A stretch of DNA of 64,000 nt from Solenopsis invicta. Lineage: Eukaryota; Arthropoda; Insecta; Hymenoptera; Formicidae. The DNA is taken from assembly GCF_016802725.1 (NCBI RefSeq), contig NC_052665.1, positions 3,720,001-3,784,000 of the forward strand, read 5' to 3'. Positions 13,609 through 27,100 of this stretch are shown in pieces. The notes under the pieces are model-generated. The model searched no databases. It was not told where the DNA came from and saw only the letters and a list, made by a program, of their open reading frames with translations. Positions within the stretch are counted from its first letter, which is position 1, and each line of letters opens with the position of its first letter. Made by a program: the position numbers and the translations under genes.

Positions 13609-16600
13609 CGACCTAAGTTAACCGACGAAGGTCGGAGATCGTGCCATGTTCAACGCTTTTTTCGAATAACGTCGGTTTTAGCGGGGAATCTATAAGTCAT
13701 GGGATAGCCAGCCGACCGTAGGCAAACGAAACTATAAAACTTAGAAGAAAAAGACTGAAATGTTCGTCGACACTTATCGCTGTCATTTACAAGAACTTAT
13801 CGTGTGGGAAAGGGTTACCGATATATCTCGATGTTTAAACTTGCATCATCGAAATTTACGACGGACATTCGTCAACAGTAATTCGAAGCACGACTTGAAA
13901 AACGAAAAGAGAGATTAGGTGACATCTCTACATTCGGAGCAACTCGATGCAGCGCCGTTATGGTCAGAGAAAGAGAGAGTTTCGTATTACATCGCGTTAA
14001 AGAGTTTTCGTGATGGGTGGCACTGATTTAACGAAACCCAAAAGTATTTCTCCCGTCTTGACGTAATTATGGTGGCATGTAATCATGACGAATACGGCCG
14101 TGTTTTCCCAAAAAGTTTACGACAAAACTTTGACGGATCATTTTTCAGACCAGCGTGTAGAGCCTCTTTGCTATTTACACAGTCAATGAAAACTTTTGCT
14201 TGGCACATCATTATTTCAAGCTCAATAATCGTACGTATGTAACTTTTTAGAGATGTACGTTCGAAATTTGCGTAATACGTCATTTAAAAAAAGTGATTCA
14301 TTTTATTTATGGACAAAAGTAGAAAATTGATTTAAATAGAAACAGTGCATTATCTGCATTATTCGAAAAGGTTACGAGTCTTTCTGAAATGGCTTCAATT
14401 AAACATCCAATATATTTGACTTCATATGCAAATTTTAAATATTACAACATATATATTTTGTACAAGATGTATACAACTTTCTTGTTATCGTTGCACTTCC
14501 TCCCTCTTCTTCTTTGTACGTGTTTCAGTCTCCGCGTGATCGATCAAGAATGAACTAGGGCGATCGCAATCGTTTCCCGTTTACGTTTCGTCCTGGCAAG
14601 ATCTTCACGCCGTTGAAAAATATTCACTACGTGACGAGTAAACCTTAGCCGATTCGTTGTTCGTAGAAAGTCTTGGATTTCGCCGAAGATAAACCCAACT
14701 TCAACTGCATACACACGCGATGCGCTCGATTTAAATTGCTAAGATACTTCGATTTATCGCGATACTTCAAAATGCAATCAAAGTTTTTCTTTGGAGTTAT
14801 TTCTGATAGCTGTTGATTATCATAAACGAACGAGATAAATTATTATCAGTATATCAACGAGATATTGTAGTTTCATAAATCATAAATTTATGAAACTATG
14901 ATTAGACGTTGAAGAATGATTTTACAGTCTTTAAATGTCACATCCACGTTTAGCTAAGTCGAGAGCTAATCATAGTTAAAATCGGATATAAGAGAATCAC
15001 TTATCGGAAAAAATAACGGATTCATACATTTTTAATTGGACTCTTGTTAATGATGATCAAAATTGAAAATTTTAACAGAAATTAATTATTGAAAAGATAT
15101 TAAATTTGAAGCTAGATTCTTCAAGCTATTTATTAGCTTTAATGAATTTAGAACGATGTGAGGTCGGTTTTGTCGCACTGCGGTATCGTTTTTTATCGAT
15201 GTAAGTAAAAAAAATGTTCGGTGCGTTCGGCTGTAGCTGTACCAAATATGGCAGCGCGAATATAGAATGCAGCCGGAAGAACCTTTAATCGAGATTACTT
15301 TACTTTTCATTTACGCCGGAAAATCTTTACCCGGCTTCCCGGAGGACCGATTGACCTCTCGTAGCGGCACGAAAACTGCGGATCTCGCGGGAGATAAACT
15401 CCACGTAGTTGGAGCGTATACTATATACACACAAAGTGCCGGGTTTATATCGACTTGGTGTATACGTATCGTCTTACGTGGAACGTTAAAGCCGCGCCGG
15501 GTAAACGCGGAATCTCGCTCTCCTTCGTCGAGTATCGCTTACACGCGACCGTATAAACGGGAAATGACGGGGTACTGCGAGGTAAACTGTGCGCTGGCGC
15601 TTTTTCCTTTCGCAAATTCCCGTTTCCACGTCCGTCAGGATGTCTTTGTCTTCCTCTTACTTTATCAAAGCGCGACCAAGTTTCACAGCATCGTATTTCC
15701 TTGGTTCATACGCGCATCAATCCTGTTAGTAATTTTTTAAGTGTTGTCTTATTATTTTCTTTTGAAATTAAAAATTATTGTATAAATAACAACTCGATAT
15801 AATTTTCCTATAAATGGTTTGTATTATCATTGCTTACGTGTCTTTGCATCGAACATATATTTTTGTATTAAGATACTCGATGTAATTTTTGCAATCTTAT
15901 ATGATATTTAATGACCAGATTTTATTTGAAATAATTTATCTAAACCTACCAAATGCCAGTTCTCTTAGATCACTTTTTCAGCTTTGTCAAATAATTCTAT
16001 CCTTTCGTGAGACAATTTTTAGAAAAATTCGTTCTTCACGAGAAATATTTCCAAGAGACAAAAGTCGTTCGGCAAACCAAGACAACTGAAATGCCTGAAA
16101 AAGGATGTACGCCGCGACATACGCGAGAAGACAAATTGTAAGAGAGATACGACACAGCACGTATATCACTGTCCGCCAATGTATTTCAGTGGCCACGTGT
16201 CAATTTAAAATTTAATACTTACCCCGATATCGTATTACTGATGCGCGACACATACAGTAAAAATTATTTAGACAGTAGTAAAAATTGTAATTCGGTTACC
16301 GACTAGCAGTTTTTCAAGTGCGCACATAAAATTTGACATAAAGCTCTTTCGCTCCTATTTATCTGCAACCTCTGGTTGCTGAATTTTACGGTGGTTATAA
16401 AAAATGATTTCGATCCATTTACAGACAAGACGATAAATTTTTCGCTCCCGCCGCACTCCCATCGCGAGATTGCCTTCTCGAAATATCGCGAGGTCATGGG
16501 CTTGTTTCTTTGGGCGTCATGTAATATTTTCGTTTTTCTCGGAAGAGTAGCTTCGGAATCGTAGCTTGTTCATCGAGCCTCGCTTAAATCGTGCGTTTAA

Positions 16601-16680
16601 AATGATTCAGCTGGTTGATTTGGCATTGCGCATTCGTGACGTTATCCCGTGACGTTTCTCAAAGAATTGCAAAGAGGGTC
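13605..16680. other. Unassigned non-coding DNA with nested hairpins near 14.9 kb
   Basis: No convincing exon. The 157-codon open frame at 15267-15740 has no start context, no splice support and no recognisable domain. Two inverted repeats sharing one arm region lie at 14868-14898 and 14893-14979. Confidence 0.5.
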
Positions 16681-16801
16681 TCGATATAGAGGGTGACTTG
16701 CACCAGGTGTCGCAACAGTTACTTTTAAAGGGGTTACTTCGAGGGTAACTGCCATGAAGTGCACCCTTTCCTTACGTCTGCACTTTGCTACCCTCTATCG
16801 A
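16681..16801. repeat. 121-bp imperfect inverted repeat (fold-back element)
   Basis: The left end tcgatatagagggt (16681-16694) pairs with the right end taccctctatcga (16789-16801), with a two-base insertion on the left. Inner arms also pair imperfectly (gggtgacttgcacc with gaagtgcaccc, and cagttac with gtaactg). The shape is that of a MITE or decayed fold-back element. No coding capacity and no clear target-site duplication. Confidence 0.5.
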
Positions 16802-16955
16802 CTTTGTGCAAAATTATTATATGAAGCAATTTTTACGGACACTTTCTTTGCTATCGAATTTACTCTCGAACACTTTTATAATCGTAATATAAAGAAAAAT
16901 GTTAACGCGGTGAGTTAAAAGATACGATGTCAGCGTAATCTGCTCCCGTGTCGTA

Positions 16956-17206
16956 CACAGAAACAGCAATTTTGCTGAATTATCTAAAAATTTAGCTGAA
17001 TACAGTTCTGAGAATAATTTTGCTTAAAATTTTTTTAAAATTTAAATATGAAGGCCGTTCAAGCATGATAGTGAAACAAAAAATGTTAATGTTCGTGCAA
17101 CCAACTTGAGCATCCTACATCATTATTTCAATGGTCTAACAAATTTTTTCTCAGATCTGCATTTAGCTAAATTTTTAGATATTTTAGTAAAATTATTCTT
17201 TCCGTG
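16956..17206. mobile_element. MITE with about 67-bp inverted ends and TA flanks (Tc1/mariner-like)
   Basis: The left end begins CACAGAAACAGCAATTTTGC and the reverse complement of the right end begins CACGGAAAGAATAATTTTAC. The two stay alignable for about 67 bp, including the shared block TATCTAAAAATTTAGCT and a CAG-TCTGAGAA block, at roughly 80 percent identity by eye. TA dinucleotides flank both ends (16954-16955 and 17207-17208), the target duplication typical of Tc1/mariner transposition. At 251 bp it cannot encode a transposase and would depend on one supplied elsewhere. Confidence 0.78.
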
Positions 17207-17208
17207 TA

Positions 17209-20200
17209 ATGTTACAAAAACAATGAGAAAAAGTTAGAATTAAACGTTATTAAAACTTATATATTAAATCCATGTTTTCACACTAAAAAAAAAAAAAAAA
17301 ACTGGGCCATTTATTCCCGTATCCTCGTCGGCGGGGCAACTTAAGATAATGAAGAAAAAGAAGAAAAAAAAACGGAAATATAAAAGTCAAAGATTTAAAA
17401 GCGTAGCCCGAGTGTTTCAGTAAACCGAAACTAACACCGTCGCGCCGCACCGTCTTGCCGAAAGCGGAGCGTGTGTAGGACGTATGCATGCACTATGCAT
17501 GCAAGAGCTTTTTCTTTCAACAACTAGCAATGCTGGCAACAGCTCCGACCACTCCCGGCTATCTGACTTTGGCGTGGCAAGAAGCAGCTGGGGAGATAGA
17601 AGGTATCCCCTATTCACTGCAACCACGTTGAAAAATTTAGTTAGACGTAACGGGTACTAGCCAAGTAGATGAGGTCAGGCGTTACTTTTTTTTTTCTCCA
17701 TGATGAGGCAACGTTCGCTATTCTCTGCTTCTTTATTGAGGCCGCTCGTGTTAATCTCGAGAGCTTTTAAACAACGATCTTAAAGAAATATTTAATTAAC
17801 ACGATATTTATGGTACATTCGTATTCTGCTAATAGCAATAAACTTATTCTATACCGTAAGAGATTATAATAAATAAAACATATGAAAAGAGAGACGAGCA
17901 GAAAGTAACAAGTATATATCTCATTAATTTATTAATATTATATATTTATAACTTCAATATTTATCACTAAATGATATTCGAAGAGATGCGTCAAATGTAA
18001 CATGCCATTGCAAAAATACATGAAATGTCCTAATTAAACATGAACAAAATGAGATCTGAATACTCAGTGTACGCTGCTGAATATGCACAAAAGCAAAACA
18101 GTATGAGATAACACGATGCATAAATGCATCAGTCTACTGTATCCTACGAAGTCATCCATATCATTGACATTGTATCATGATACCTTTTTTGGGCGCTACG
18201 TTCAACGAAGGAATCAAGTTACTAGAAATAGAAGAACCACTCTGAAGTTCGTAGAAACATCGCCGTAGGAAATTAAGCATATTAAAGTAAATATGTCTGC
18301 AGCATCAAAATTCTATGATGAAATCTGAGATAACTCTCTTTTCGTTATTTTTTTTATGCTCTCCGCATTTAAAAATTTTATTCGGATATAAAAATATGTG
18401 TGCCTTTTTTAGCGTTTTAGAATATAATCGTTTCTTTTTTTATGTAAACTTAAAATTACCATAAATGTTTGTGTATTTTCTCTTTTTTTAAATTTTTCAA
18501 ATATGCATAATTCTTTCACTTTATACGCAAAGTTATTAAGACGTTTTCGTTACAACGTTGCAATTTCCATTCTTATGGTTCTTCAACTTAATTTGAACCC
18601 AAATAACTTATTAAATAATTTGAATTTTGCATTCGCTCACGTTTAAGTATCAAACCGGCTGTGAGTGGCATGTTGGTAAACGCAGCTTACAATTAATCGG
18701 GCATATTTACAATTCAGCGAATTATTGCATGATTATCAAGCATTATGACGTTCTGCGGTCTTCCTATTCAAAATTACCGATAGCTTGAAACGTAAGGGAG
18801 GTTGACTGTCACGCGTATGTACCCCGACAGCTACGAAAGCGAAACTGATTGGCCGCTAAATCTCCGGCTTTTCCGTAGGATTTGCCTTTTTTCCTCGACG
18901 TGGGTCTGAATTCGTCGGTAATTGGGTATAAATCACGGCTCGCCTTCACAGCGCGGAATTCCGTGATGCCATTGTACGCGTTGCATCATTAGCGAACATT
19001 ATATCTGGTATGTTGGATGACAGCGCCAGCCTGAGCAGGTTTTGTCCGGTTTACATGACACGCTGGTGTGCGTGAGTGCATGTATGTCCAGGGAGCGCTC
19101 GACCAGCTGAACTTGCCTTTTCTAACTTTCTTTGTATGGACATGTATTTATGTACAAACACGTGCGCGTCGTTTGAATTACACAATATAAATGTGATGAT
19201 CATTTAATATCTATATAGTTAAATCTAGAACATAAAGCTTTGTTATTACATTTTTTAATTAAATTAAAAATTTATACATCTGTTAAGTGCCTCTCAACTT
19301 ATGAATTATACATGTCAAAAATCAGTAGCATCACAATCGACAATTATAATACAAGGGGGATAAAATATTGTGACGTAGAAGATTCATTGACGAGGATATC
19401 GAAAAAGATAATCTTGATTGTGTTTCGAAAGTAATATATAACGTCTGTAAAAACGCCGTGATTCATTGTTCGGTAGATGAGTCGTTCGTTGAGCAGGTGC
19501 ACTTCCCATACAGGTATGTAAATCTCGCAGGCCCGGAGGCACGTGTCTGGTACTGCTGTACGAGGCACGACTTATCGCTTATATTAATTTTTGTTACAAG
19601 ACCCGACTGGGAACCGACAGTGGAGGCGGGCCGTCCTCGATCTTCGGCTATTAAGCGGGGCGCACATATTTTTGGCTCTTCTCGCAGCATCCGAGGGGAT
19701 GACGGGTACGCGTGTTTCTCGGTTTGTTGTCATTCGTGTTGCACGTGGTGCCCCGGCGTGCACCACGGGGGGTCCCCGGACCCCACATAATGCTCAAAGA
19801 TACCGACCCCAGGCTTACGCCACGTAATAGTAATTCTTTTTCATCCGACTAGATTATTTTTCTCTAATTCTTTCTCGTGCGTCTATCAGGGTATTAAAGA
19901 AATTTCTACTTCTTTACGTACGGAGATTAGGTATCGAGGAGTTAAGAATTTTTGTCGGTTCGGACTTTAATCCTGATTGATTGATACTTGAATTTTTTTG
20001 CGTCTATTTCTTGCCGGGAACTGATCATTCGACGTTAACCGCATATTAAGTCTGTCGTGAGAATAAAAATCCGTAGCAGATCCGTAGTCAAGAGAATGGA
20101 ATATACCGTTATTTCTTTATCCGTCTTATGATTCATGTGGTGATACATGAGTGCACCGACCATACGTCTGACCATATCCGGGCGTTTGTCAGACTTACTG

Positions 20201-20956
20201 TAGTAATACCTAATGTGAGACGTGGAGACTCTCTATAAGTCGAAAAAATGGAACGTAGAAAATTCGTAGAAGAAATTTTGTTTTTTCTTCTGCATAAATT
20301 AAAAATGATATGTATCGTTTATAATCGGCGATCGCCGATGATTTCGGTATACGGGTCTTTTCGAAGAAAGAACGAACGAAAATCGAGTCCGTCCGTTGAA
20401 GGCAGGACAGTCTTTACCAACTTGATGACTGTAAAACGTTCGCCTCGAAGAGGATAAACAAAGGCTGTGAAAGCAGAGCAAGTCGGTGACCCTCCTTCTC
20501 GCAATGTCGTGCCCGTTTCATCTTCCACCTTGCCTTCTCGTCTCGGGGGTTTCCAAGGAGGCGCGCGCGAAGAGAATGAAATTCCAGCGTGTATTTACTC
20601 TTCCCCGTATTTTCCTTCGATATTAACACGTCGGCAAACAGTCGTTATTAATTTTATTTCCGATTGTTTGCCGAAAGCTTTGGTGGACGTAACAAGGAAC
20701 TTGACCGTCGAAATAATTGTTGACACCCATACATGTGTACATGTATATGTGCACACACTGTGTGTAATACACACCATACGTATATATATGCACATACATT
20801 CATTTATATGTTTCATTACTGCACTTTTACAAAGAAAAGATTTCATCATCAATGATCAATTCGTTTTGCTTCGAAAACTAAAATTGTTATAACAATATAA
20901 AATATCTTTTAATAACCTCATCTTATTATAAATTTAAAAATATATAGTAAAACCTA
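17209..20956. other. Unassigned non-coding DNA
   Basis: Contains a 17-A run at 17284-17300 and a GC-rich double hairpin at 19744-19784. Apart from the 34-nt microexon candidate listed separately, I see no exon. The open frame at 19458-19790 includes a CATACAG/GTATGT donor near 19511 but no good acceptor. Confidence 0.45.
20199..20232 (-). CDS. Candidate 34-nt microexon
   Basis: On the minus strand a T-rich tract ending acttatag precedes 20232, and the exon ends TACTACA before GTAAGTCTG. Two of three frames are open (RVSTSHIRYYY or ESPRLTLGITT). It lies on the same strand as the teneurin-like exon, about 25 kb further 3'. An untranslated exon or a decoy splice pair would look the same. Family not recognised. 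Confidence 0.14.
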
Positions 20957-21172
20957 CACTAGGAAAAATGTTTTGTTGCAACAACAAATAATTTGGTTAA
21001 AATATATCGAATAAAACTAGTTGGTTAACATAAACAAATATTTTTTTCTATTTACGTGTACTTTATAAAAGCAATCAAACTTTTTGTTGTATAAAACAAA
21101 ATATTTGGTCATAGTTAAGAAATGCTTCAACTAAACAGCTTTTGTTGAAGGCGCTAAATTTTTTTTCTAGTG
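20957..21172. mobile_element. Short TIR element with CACTAGRAAAAA ends (MITE)
   Basis: The left end CACTAGGAAAAA is mirrored by the right end TTTTTTCTAGTG. A TA precedes the left end and TGTA follows the right end, so the exact duplication is uncertain. Inside are further palindromic pieces, such as TTGTTGCAACAA near 20973. It is AT-rich, about 216 bp and non-coding, consistent with a non-autonomous DNA transposon. Confidence 0.55.
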
Positions 21173-24100
21173 TGTACAGAGACAATATTAAAAGTTAAAA
21201 GAAGCCTTTACACAAAGGTAAAATTAATTAAAATCATTCATATTTAAAAAGGCTCTACAATAAAGTTTTTATTAAAATGTGTCGTGTCAAGCCAATGAAA
21301 ACAGTGTGACTTAATATAAACAAATTGTGTTAGTCAAAGCATTAAACTTTATTATTCGACTAAGTAAAATGTAAAATTAATTAGATATCGAACTCTCTCA
21401 GGAAAATCAAAGTGAATTGATTGACGCACTGCTAATTAATTTGAACGTTTATAGTCACTCAGGACGATTGCCAGTAAATAGTAATTGCGCGGCTGTCAAC
21501 GAATTAGTGATCAACAATAATTGATTTGTACGATTTTGTGTCAAGTAAATATAATTAACGATCCTATTTCGCTTAATAAAAGTACAATGATATGTTTAAT
21601 CATTGCTTCGTATTTGCATCTTACTCGTTTAATTTACACAACGCGATCATTAACAGAGTGAGGAAAATTCTATGGTATGCCATGCTTGCGCTCAACTGGC
21701 TCGAATGGCAATTTCATCGATTTAGTAAATCATTCAACGCTCGGCATTTAAACGAAAATGACATTTCCGGTTTGCGCGATTGCGACTTTTTTTATGTCTA
21801 GTAAATCACATCTAGTACAAGTGTCGTTCAGTTCCGCGATAATAAATATCGGAGAACCGGATCAGCTATTGGAAGGAAAAAAGTTATTGAAAATAGAGCT
21901 CGGGATGGTCGGGCTGCAAAAATTTACCAAACGTGACTCTTTCCAGGGAAACGCATGCCAATCAGGATTTTCGAATTTCATGTTCCACGGTAATTACGAG
22001 GTAGCGCGCATTTTTCTTTTTCCGTTCTCGTAACATTCGCCCGCGCTCTTTCTCTCTTCAGACCGGAACGTGTTCGGGCATTGCTCGTGACACAATTCGT
22101 TCGTTAACCGCGTGAAATAATAATTATTATCCCGCGGGTAGCCCTGGGCGATCGCACGAGCTATTCGAAAGGGAGGAGCAAACGAGTGGATGATATTTTA
22201 TACAGCGGAACAGTCGGCCTGAAAATTGATAAATCGCTCGTCTCTTCTACGTTGTTCTCGCGGACAGTCCGCAATCGATGATAAAGTCGGCAAAAGGTCA
22301 TTGATCGTCAAAATATTTCACATCGAAAACCAAAACTGAATAGTAAAAAAGACAAATAGTGGATCATAGGAACAAGCGGCGACGGTCACGAGGTCGAATC
22401 TCAGTTGCTAGCTTGAACTGTAAAACCGATTTTATTGAGCTTGGAGAGTGAAACATTCAATAGGAGATTTATTTGTCCTTTTGTTCAGTTATCTGGCTAA
22501 AGCAGAATTTTAGTGTGACAGTCACAATGGTCCAGAAACATACAAAGCGAATTGATGATTATATTACATTAATTTTTTTTTTAAAGATAATAAAAATATT
22601 GTTATTATTTATTGATCTAACTTAAAAAAAAAAAAATGTTCAAATATTATTATTTATAGCTTTATTTTTATCTGTTAGAATGATTTTTTTGTTTTATTGA
22701 ATTATCTTAATATTCCAAATTAATACATTATTTACTAAAATTGCACACACATGACTACATAAAACTTATATTAAACGTCAAGTAACTTATAAAATTTATG
22801 CGCATATATTGTATATAAATATGTTCGCATAAGTTTTGCATTTTTTTTATATTTCTAGTTATAAATGTTACGTAGTTATCAGATTGTTCCGCGTAGAGAG
22901 TGAAATTTTTTTCGAATGCCTATTGTTTAGCTATCCTATTTCTAGCGAAATAAACGCAGTCTGTCTACGGATTTTACCGATGGCAAAACGATCGCGCTCG
23001 ACCGCAGCACTCGTAACTTCGTTTCAGAATTTCATCGACGTCGATTAACCCAGATACGCCTCAGGGCCAAGTCGAACCGCAACTGGGGTTTAAACTTTAG
23101 TAGTTTATTTAGCAGTTACGTGCACTGAAACGTTCTAAATAGTGGAGTGCTTTCCCGCGTGCAGTACATTATAACAAGCTCGTTTCGTTGGTGATATATC
23201 TAAAATATACCTGTACCAGCGACTCCAATAAATTATTTAAATTTCGCGAAAGCTGGCGTCGAAAAAAAAAAAGATAAATTTTGCACTTAGATGTTCTCTC
23301 GCCCGTGTATTTTTGAATAATATATGTAGCTAAAGGATATACATAGATGTGTAATTGCACTCTATTTTTATATATGGATGATTTTACATATCAAAAGTTT
23401 CTGGAACAATAGCCACATAAAATATATATTCGATAATATTTGATCAGTGTAAATAAAATGGATACAGTTTGGCTTTAGTACATTAATTAAACCGAAGTCA
23501 CCGTATTATATAATAATGTAACATTTCATGTATCACGCTCATAAAAGAAATTCGCATCTACGCGTAATTTAATTAAAAGTATCACACATATATATATCAT
23601 GTTATAGTTAATGAAATTTTGCTCGGAATGTTACTGAAATAATTATGACAATACGATGTCGTATAATTATGCACACAGTAAGTGCTACTTGCTTCTTTCC
23701 GGAGCAATTTTTTTTTTAATTCGATCAAATTCGACTAAATTTAATAAAGTTGCGATCAAAGCTGTGAAAGTTACGATCGTACGTAGTGTGAGTACGTTTT
23801 ATCATGGAGACCACTCAAACGCTTTTCCGTCTATGTAATTCCTATGCATCTACTCATAATCGAGCCTCATAATTTTCCCAACTTGCTCGAGAAGGTTCTA
23901 ATCGGTCGACCCCGTTTTCATCTCAAGTTTCTAGGACTTGCGGAATACGCCGTTTCGTATGCTTCCAGATGAAAACGTAGCGTCGCTCTGACTTTAGTCA
24001 ACGCCGAAAGGACGGAAGTTGGGTCGATGAAATGCCAGGAATTAATGGAATGCTCTCGCGTGTGTTGCGTCTTATATAAAACTTAGTACGGCGTTTCCGT

Positions 24101-27100
24101 AGTCATAAACGATTTTCAGAGACACGCCATTCTCGTTAATGCATCGGCATACCTCCAACGAAAGGCGACGTATACCATACTTTGCGAGATCCAACGAGAT
24201 CTATAAGATATGCAAAACAGTTTACCCATCGTGCAATATATATAATTTGTATCGAATTGAAACCGACGTAATTTCATTGAATAATTTTCGGTAAATTTTC
24301 CATTACCATAATTAAAAGAAAAAAAAAGAATACACATTATGCTAATTATTCATGCCGTTCAATCATACCTTTATCACGAACAAATCTAAAAATTGTTATT
24401 CATGACACGTATTATCTATGAGATTAGAAGTTATCCAAAATGCACGCCTATTTCAACCTCCGTTATCATACTACACGTGCATTAATTTTTCCTCGCCGTC
24501 GTCGTTCCGCAATAAAGAAGCGCTTTTTACGCGGCGTGTGGTTTCGACGATAAAGAAAACCGCTATGGAGACCGGAGGTGCATCCTTTGCCGGTGATTTG
24601 TTGCGTTGTACTATCGCCTTTAGGTACCTATATAGTTCGTTTGACCATTTCGTAACACTCGCTCGCCGTTCGCTACCACGGATGTACGTTGCAATCGGAG
24701 CATTATGCACCGGCCCGAATTGTCCGGGAGGAAAAGCTTGGCAATCCTCTCGGGTGAAAACTACACTATCCGCTCTATACGGTGTTCCAAACTTACTGCA
24801 AATGTGCTTCCAACTATAAATCCTTTACTGAACCTAAAAGTACTTTTTTTTTGTAACAAAAATTTAATCGAATTTTATCTGTCTTAATTTTGCGCTTGTC
24901 AATTTATTTTATTTAAATCTCTCGTGAAGATCCGTAAATCCGTTTAAATTTTGCTAAACTACATCCAATTAAATCGAAGTTTTATCTTCTATTATGGTAA
25001 TTTTAAAGTTTTGAATTTTTGAATCTTGTTAGTATTCAGTCTAAATGGTATAAAAATCTAAAAGAGATCTAAAGTACGTATAAAAATGTATAAAAATTAA
25101 CTAGTTTTAGATATTTTGCAATATTTTGCATTATCTGTATTAAACAAATAACAATATTGTAACTGCAATAAATTTCCCAGTTTAATTGTTAATATCTAAT
25201 TGGGAGGGCACTCGACGGTTAATACTGGCAATGTGAAACAGTCTGTACATAAGCGGATGCATCTATGGCTATGAATGGAGATCTTCCGAAGTGCATTCTC
25301 GTTGTCGTGAGATGTGCTAGAGTTTCTTGGCAAGACTGCAACTGCCGGTTATCTAGATAAAATATATCTTATATAGATAATTAATTGTTCATAAAAAAAC
25401 ATATATAGTTTATCTTATCTTTAAATTGCACAAATGTGTACACAAGTAAAAACGAAAACCGAATATTATACAGCGAACAAAGTGCCTTGAACGTACAAAC
25501 TCTATCCGTTCGCTGCGTATAATTATTCATATTTTGTAAATCTTTCTCTTATTTTCACACGCGCGTATAATACTTTTATTTATAACTTAAAATTTTCCAG
25601 GAAAAGAGTATACGCGTACACCATCCTGGGATTCGAGTGTAATGCATAATAAATAATAAATATAACGCATGAAAAAAGATAAAATTTTATTTTTATGAAT
25701 GATTGAATAATTTAATTTTCACTTAGTTTCACTTTAATTCAATATTCTTATATTAATAGAATTTTTAAATGATAAAATTAATTAACTGGACTTTATTCAG
25801 CTCAGGTACTTTATATCAAAAGACTAAGGCGTATTATTCATAAAATGCAAAAATATGTGCTCAAAAGAGCATATGTGTCTTATTCCATAAGCAATACAGT
25901 TCCAGCCGTAATTTTATGAGGCTTATCTGAATAAATTGCGCTCGCACTTCGAAAGCTCGTAATTTCTTGGCCTACAGTCTCAAGCTTTATAGCTGCTGTC
26001 GTTATTGCATTACAAAGCTTTTCGCGTCGCATTAACCCCTGAAGCTCGTGCTCGCGTAAGTCGTCCAGTTCTTAACGCGGTAGCATGTAATGGTATATCG
26101 TGACTGCAAAGCCGGCCAATCGATCGTGAAAACCTGAATTTAAAGTGGAAAGGCTCGGCTTACGGCGGGATATCACCCAAGAAGAGTGGCAAGGGTAATA
26201 CATTTACTTTATCTCCATTGATCGCGATCAATTTTAAGGCACAATTATAAGTTTGCTTTACACATGTCGTGATAAAAAAAATTCTTTTATAGAAAATTTT
26301 ATAAATTATATGTTTATTTAACGCGTAAATTTATTATAATTTATTTGAAAAACTTTGATGAGCGTTAATGTCGTAAATAACAAAAGCATGTATTTATATA
26401 AGTTCTAAGATTTGTAATTAATTGGAAACTTCTTGATTGACAATTGTGATTCGCATTGTACGGTTGCTACAATGTAAATTTCCTGGGCATTGAGCGAGCA
26501 CGTAACAAAGTCGTGTTGGTACTATACTCGATGTGGCCGTTTCTGCAGATCATTCGGCTACGGAGCGTGTAATAATACACAATTATTGTACGCTACATGT
26601 TCAGGAAATTGACGGTTCGCGATTCTGGGAACCCATCTATAAAGCAATCATTGAAGCGTCGATGACTAGCAAACTGACACTGATCGGAATCGTCGAATTC
26701 TCGCCATCGGCGATCAGCATTTTTTTGCGAGGCAACCTTCTCTAACGGTAATTTTCCCGAGTTGACTCGGTTAGGTGATGACAGAAAATTCGCTCGCACA
26801 CACGTGTACGTGCACGTGTTCAAAGTTTGAATGTACCCAGTGCACGCGCCGACCGAAGCGTGTCGCGTGTTAGTGACAACTGTCACTGCCAGGTGTCAAC
26901 ATCCATGATAATATTTCCTTTGCTAGCTGGTGGTGTATTGCATTGTTGCGTTCAGTCCTTTGTGAAAAATTACCCAAATTACATTCAGATATATCGGTAA
27001 TAATTTTAAATAAAATTATATTTATGGTTTATGTCACATAAAATTTTTAGTAATATTTTTTGTATATTTTTGTTTCTATTGTAAAATTTTTATTTATATG

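Noticed and set aside
15267..15740. 157-codon plus-strand open frame
   Set aside because: Mixed AT/CpG composition, no domain, no usable splice sites; compatible with a chance open frame in 64 kb.
18921..18970. TATAAAT at about 18927 as a core promoter
   Set aside because: A TATA-like word alone is common in AT-rich DNA; no initiator, start codon or exon with a donor follows.
22370..22400. Possible tRNA T-arm (gaggtcgaatctc)
   Set aside because: The GGTTCRA consensus lacks a base, and no matching acceptor stem or anticodon arm can be drawn around it.
24418..24819. 133-codon plus-strand open frame
   Set aside because: No recognised motif, overlapping antisense frame, no splice or promoter support.
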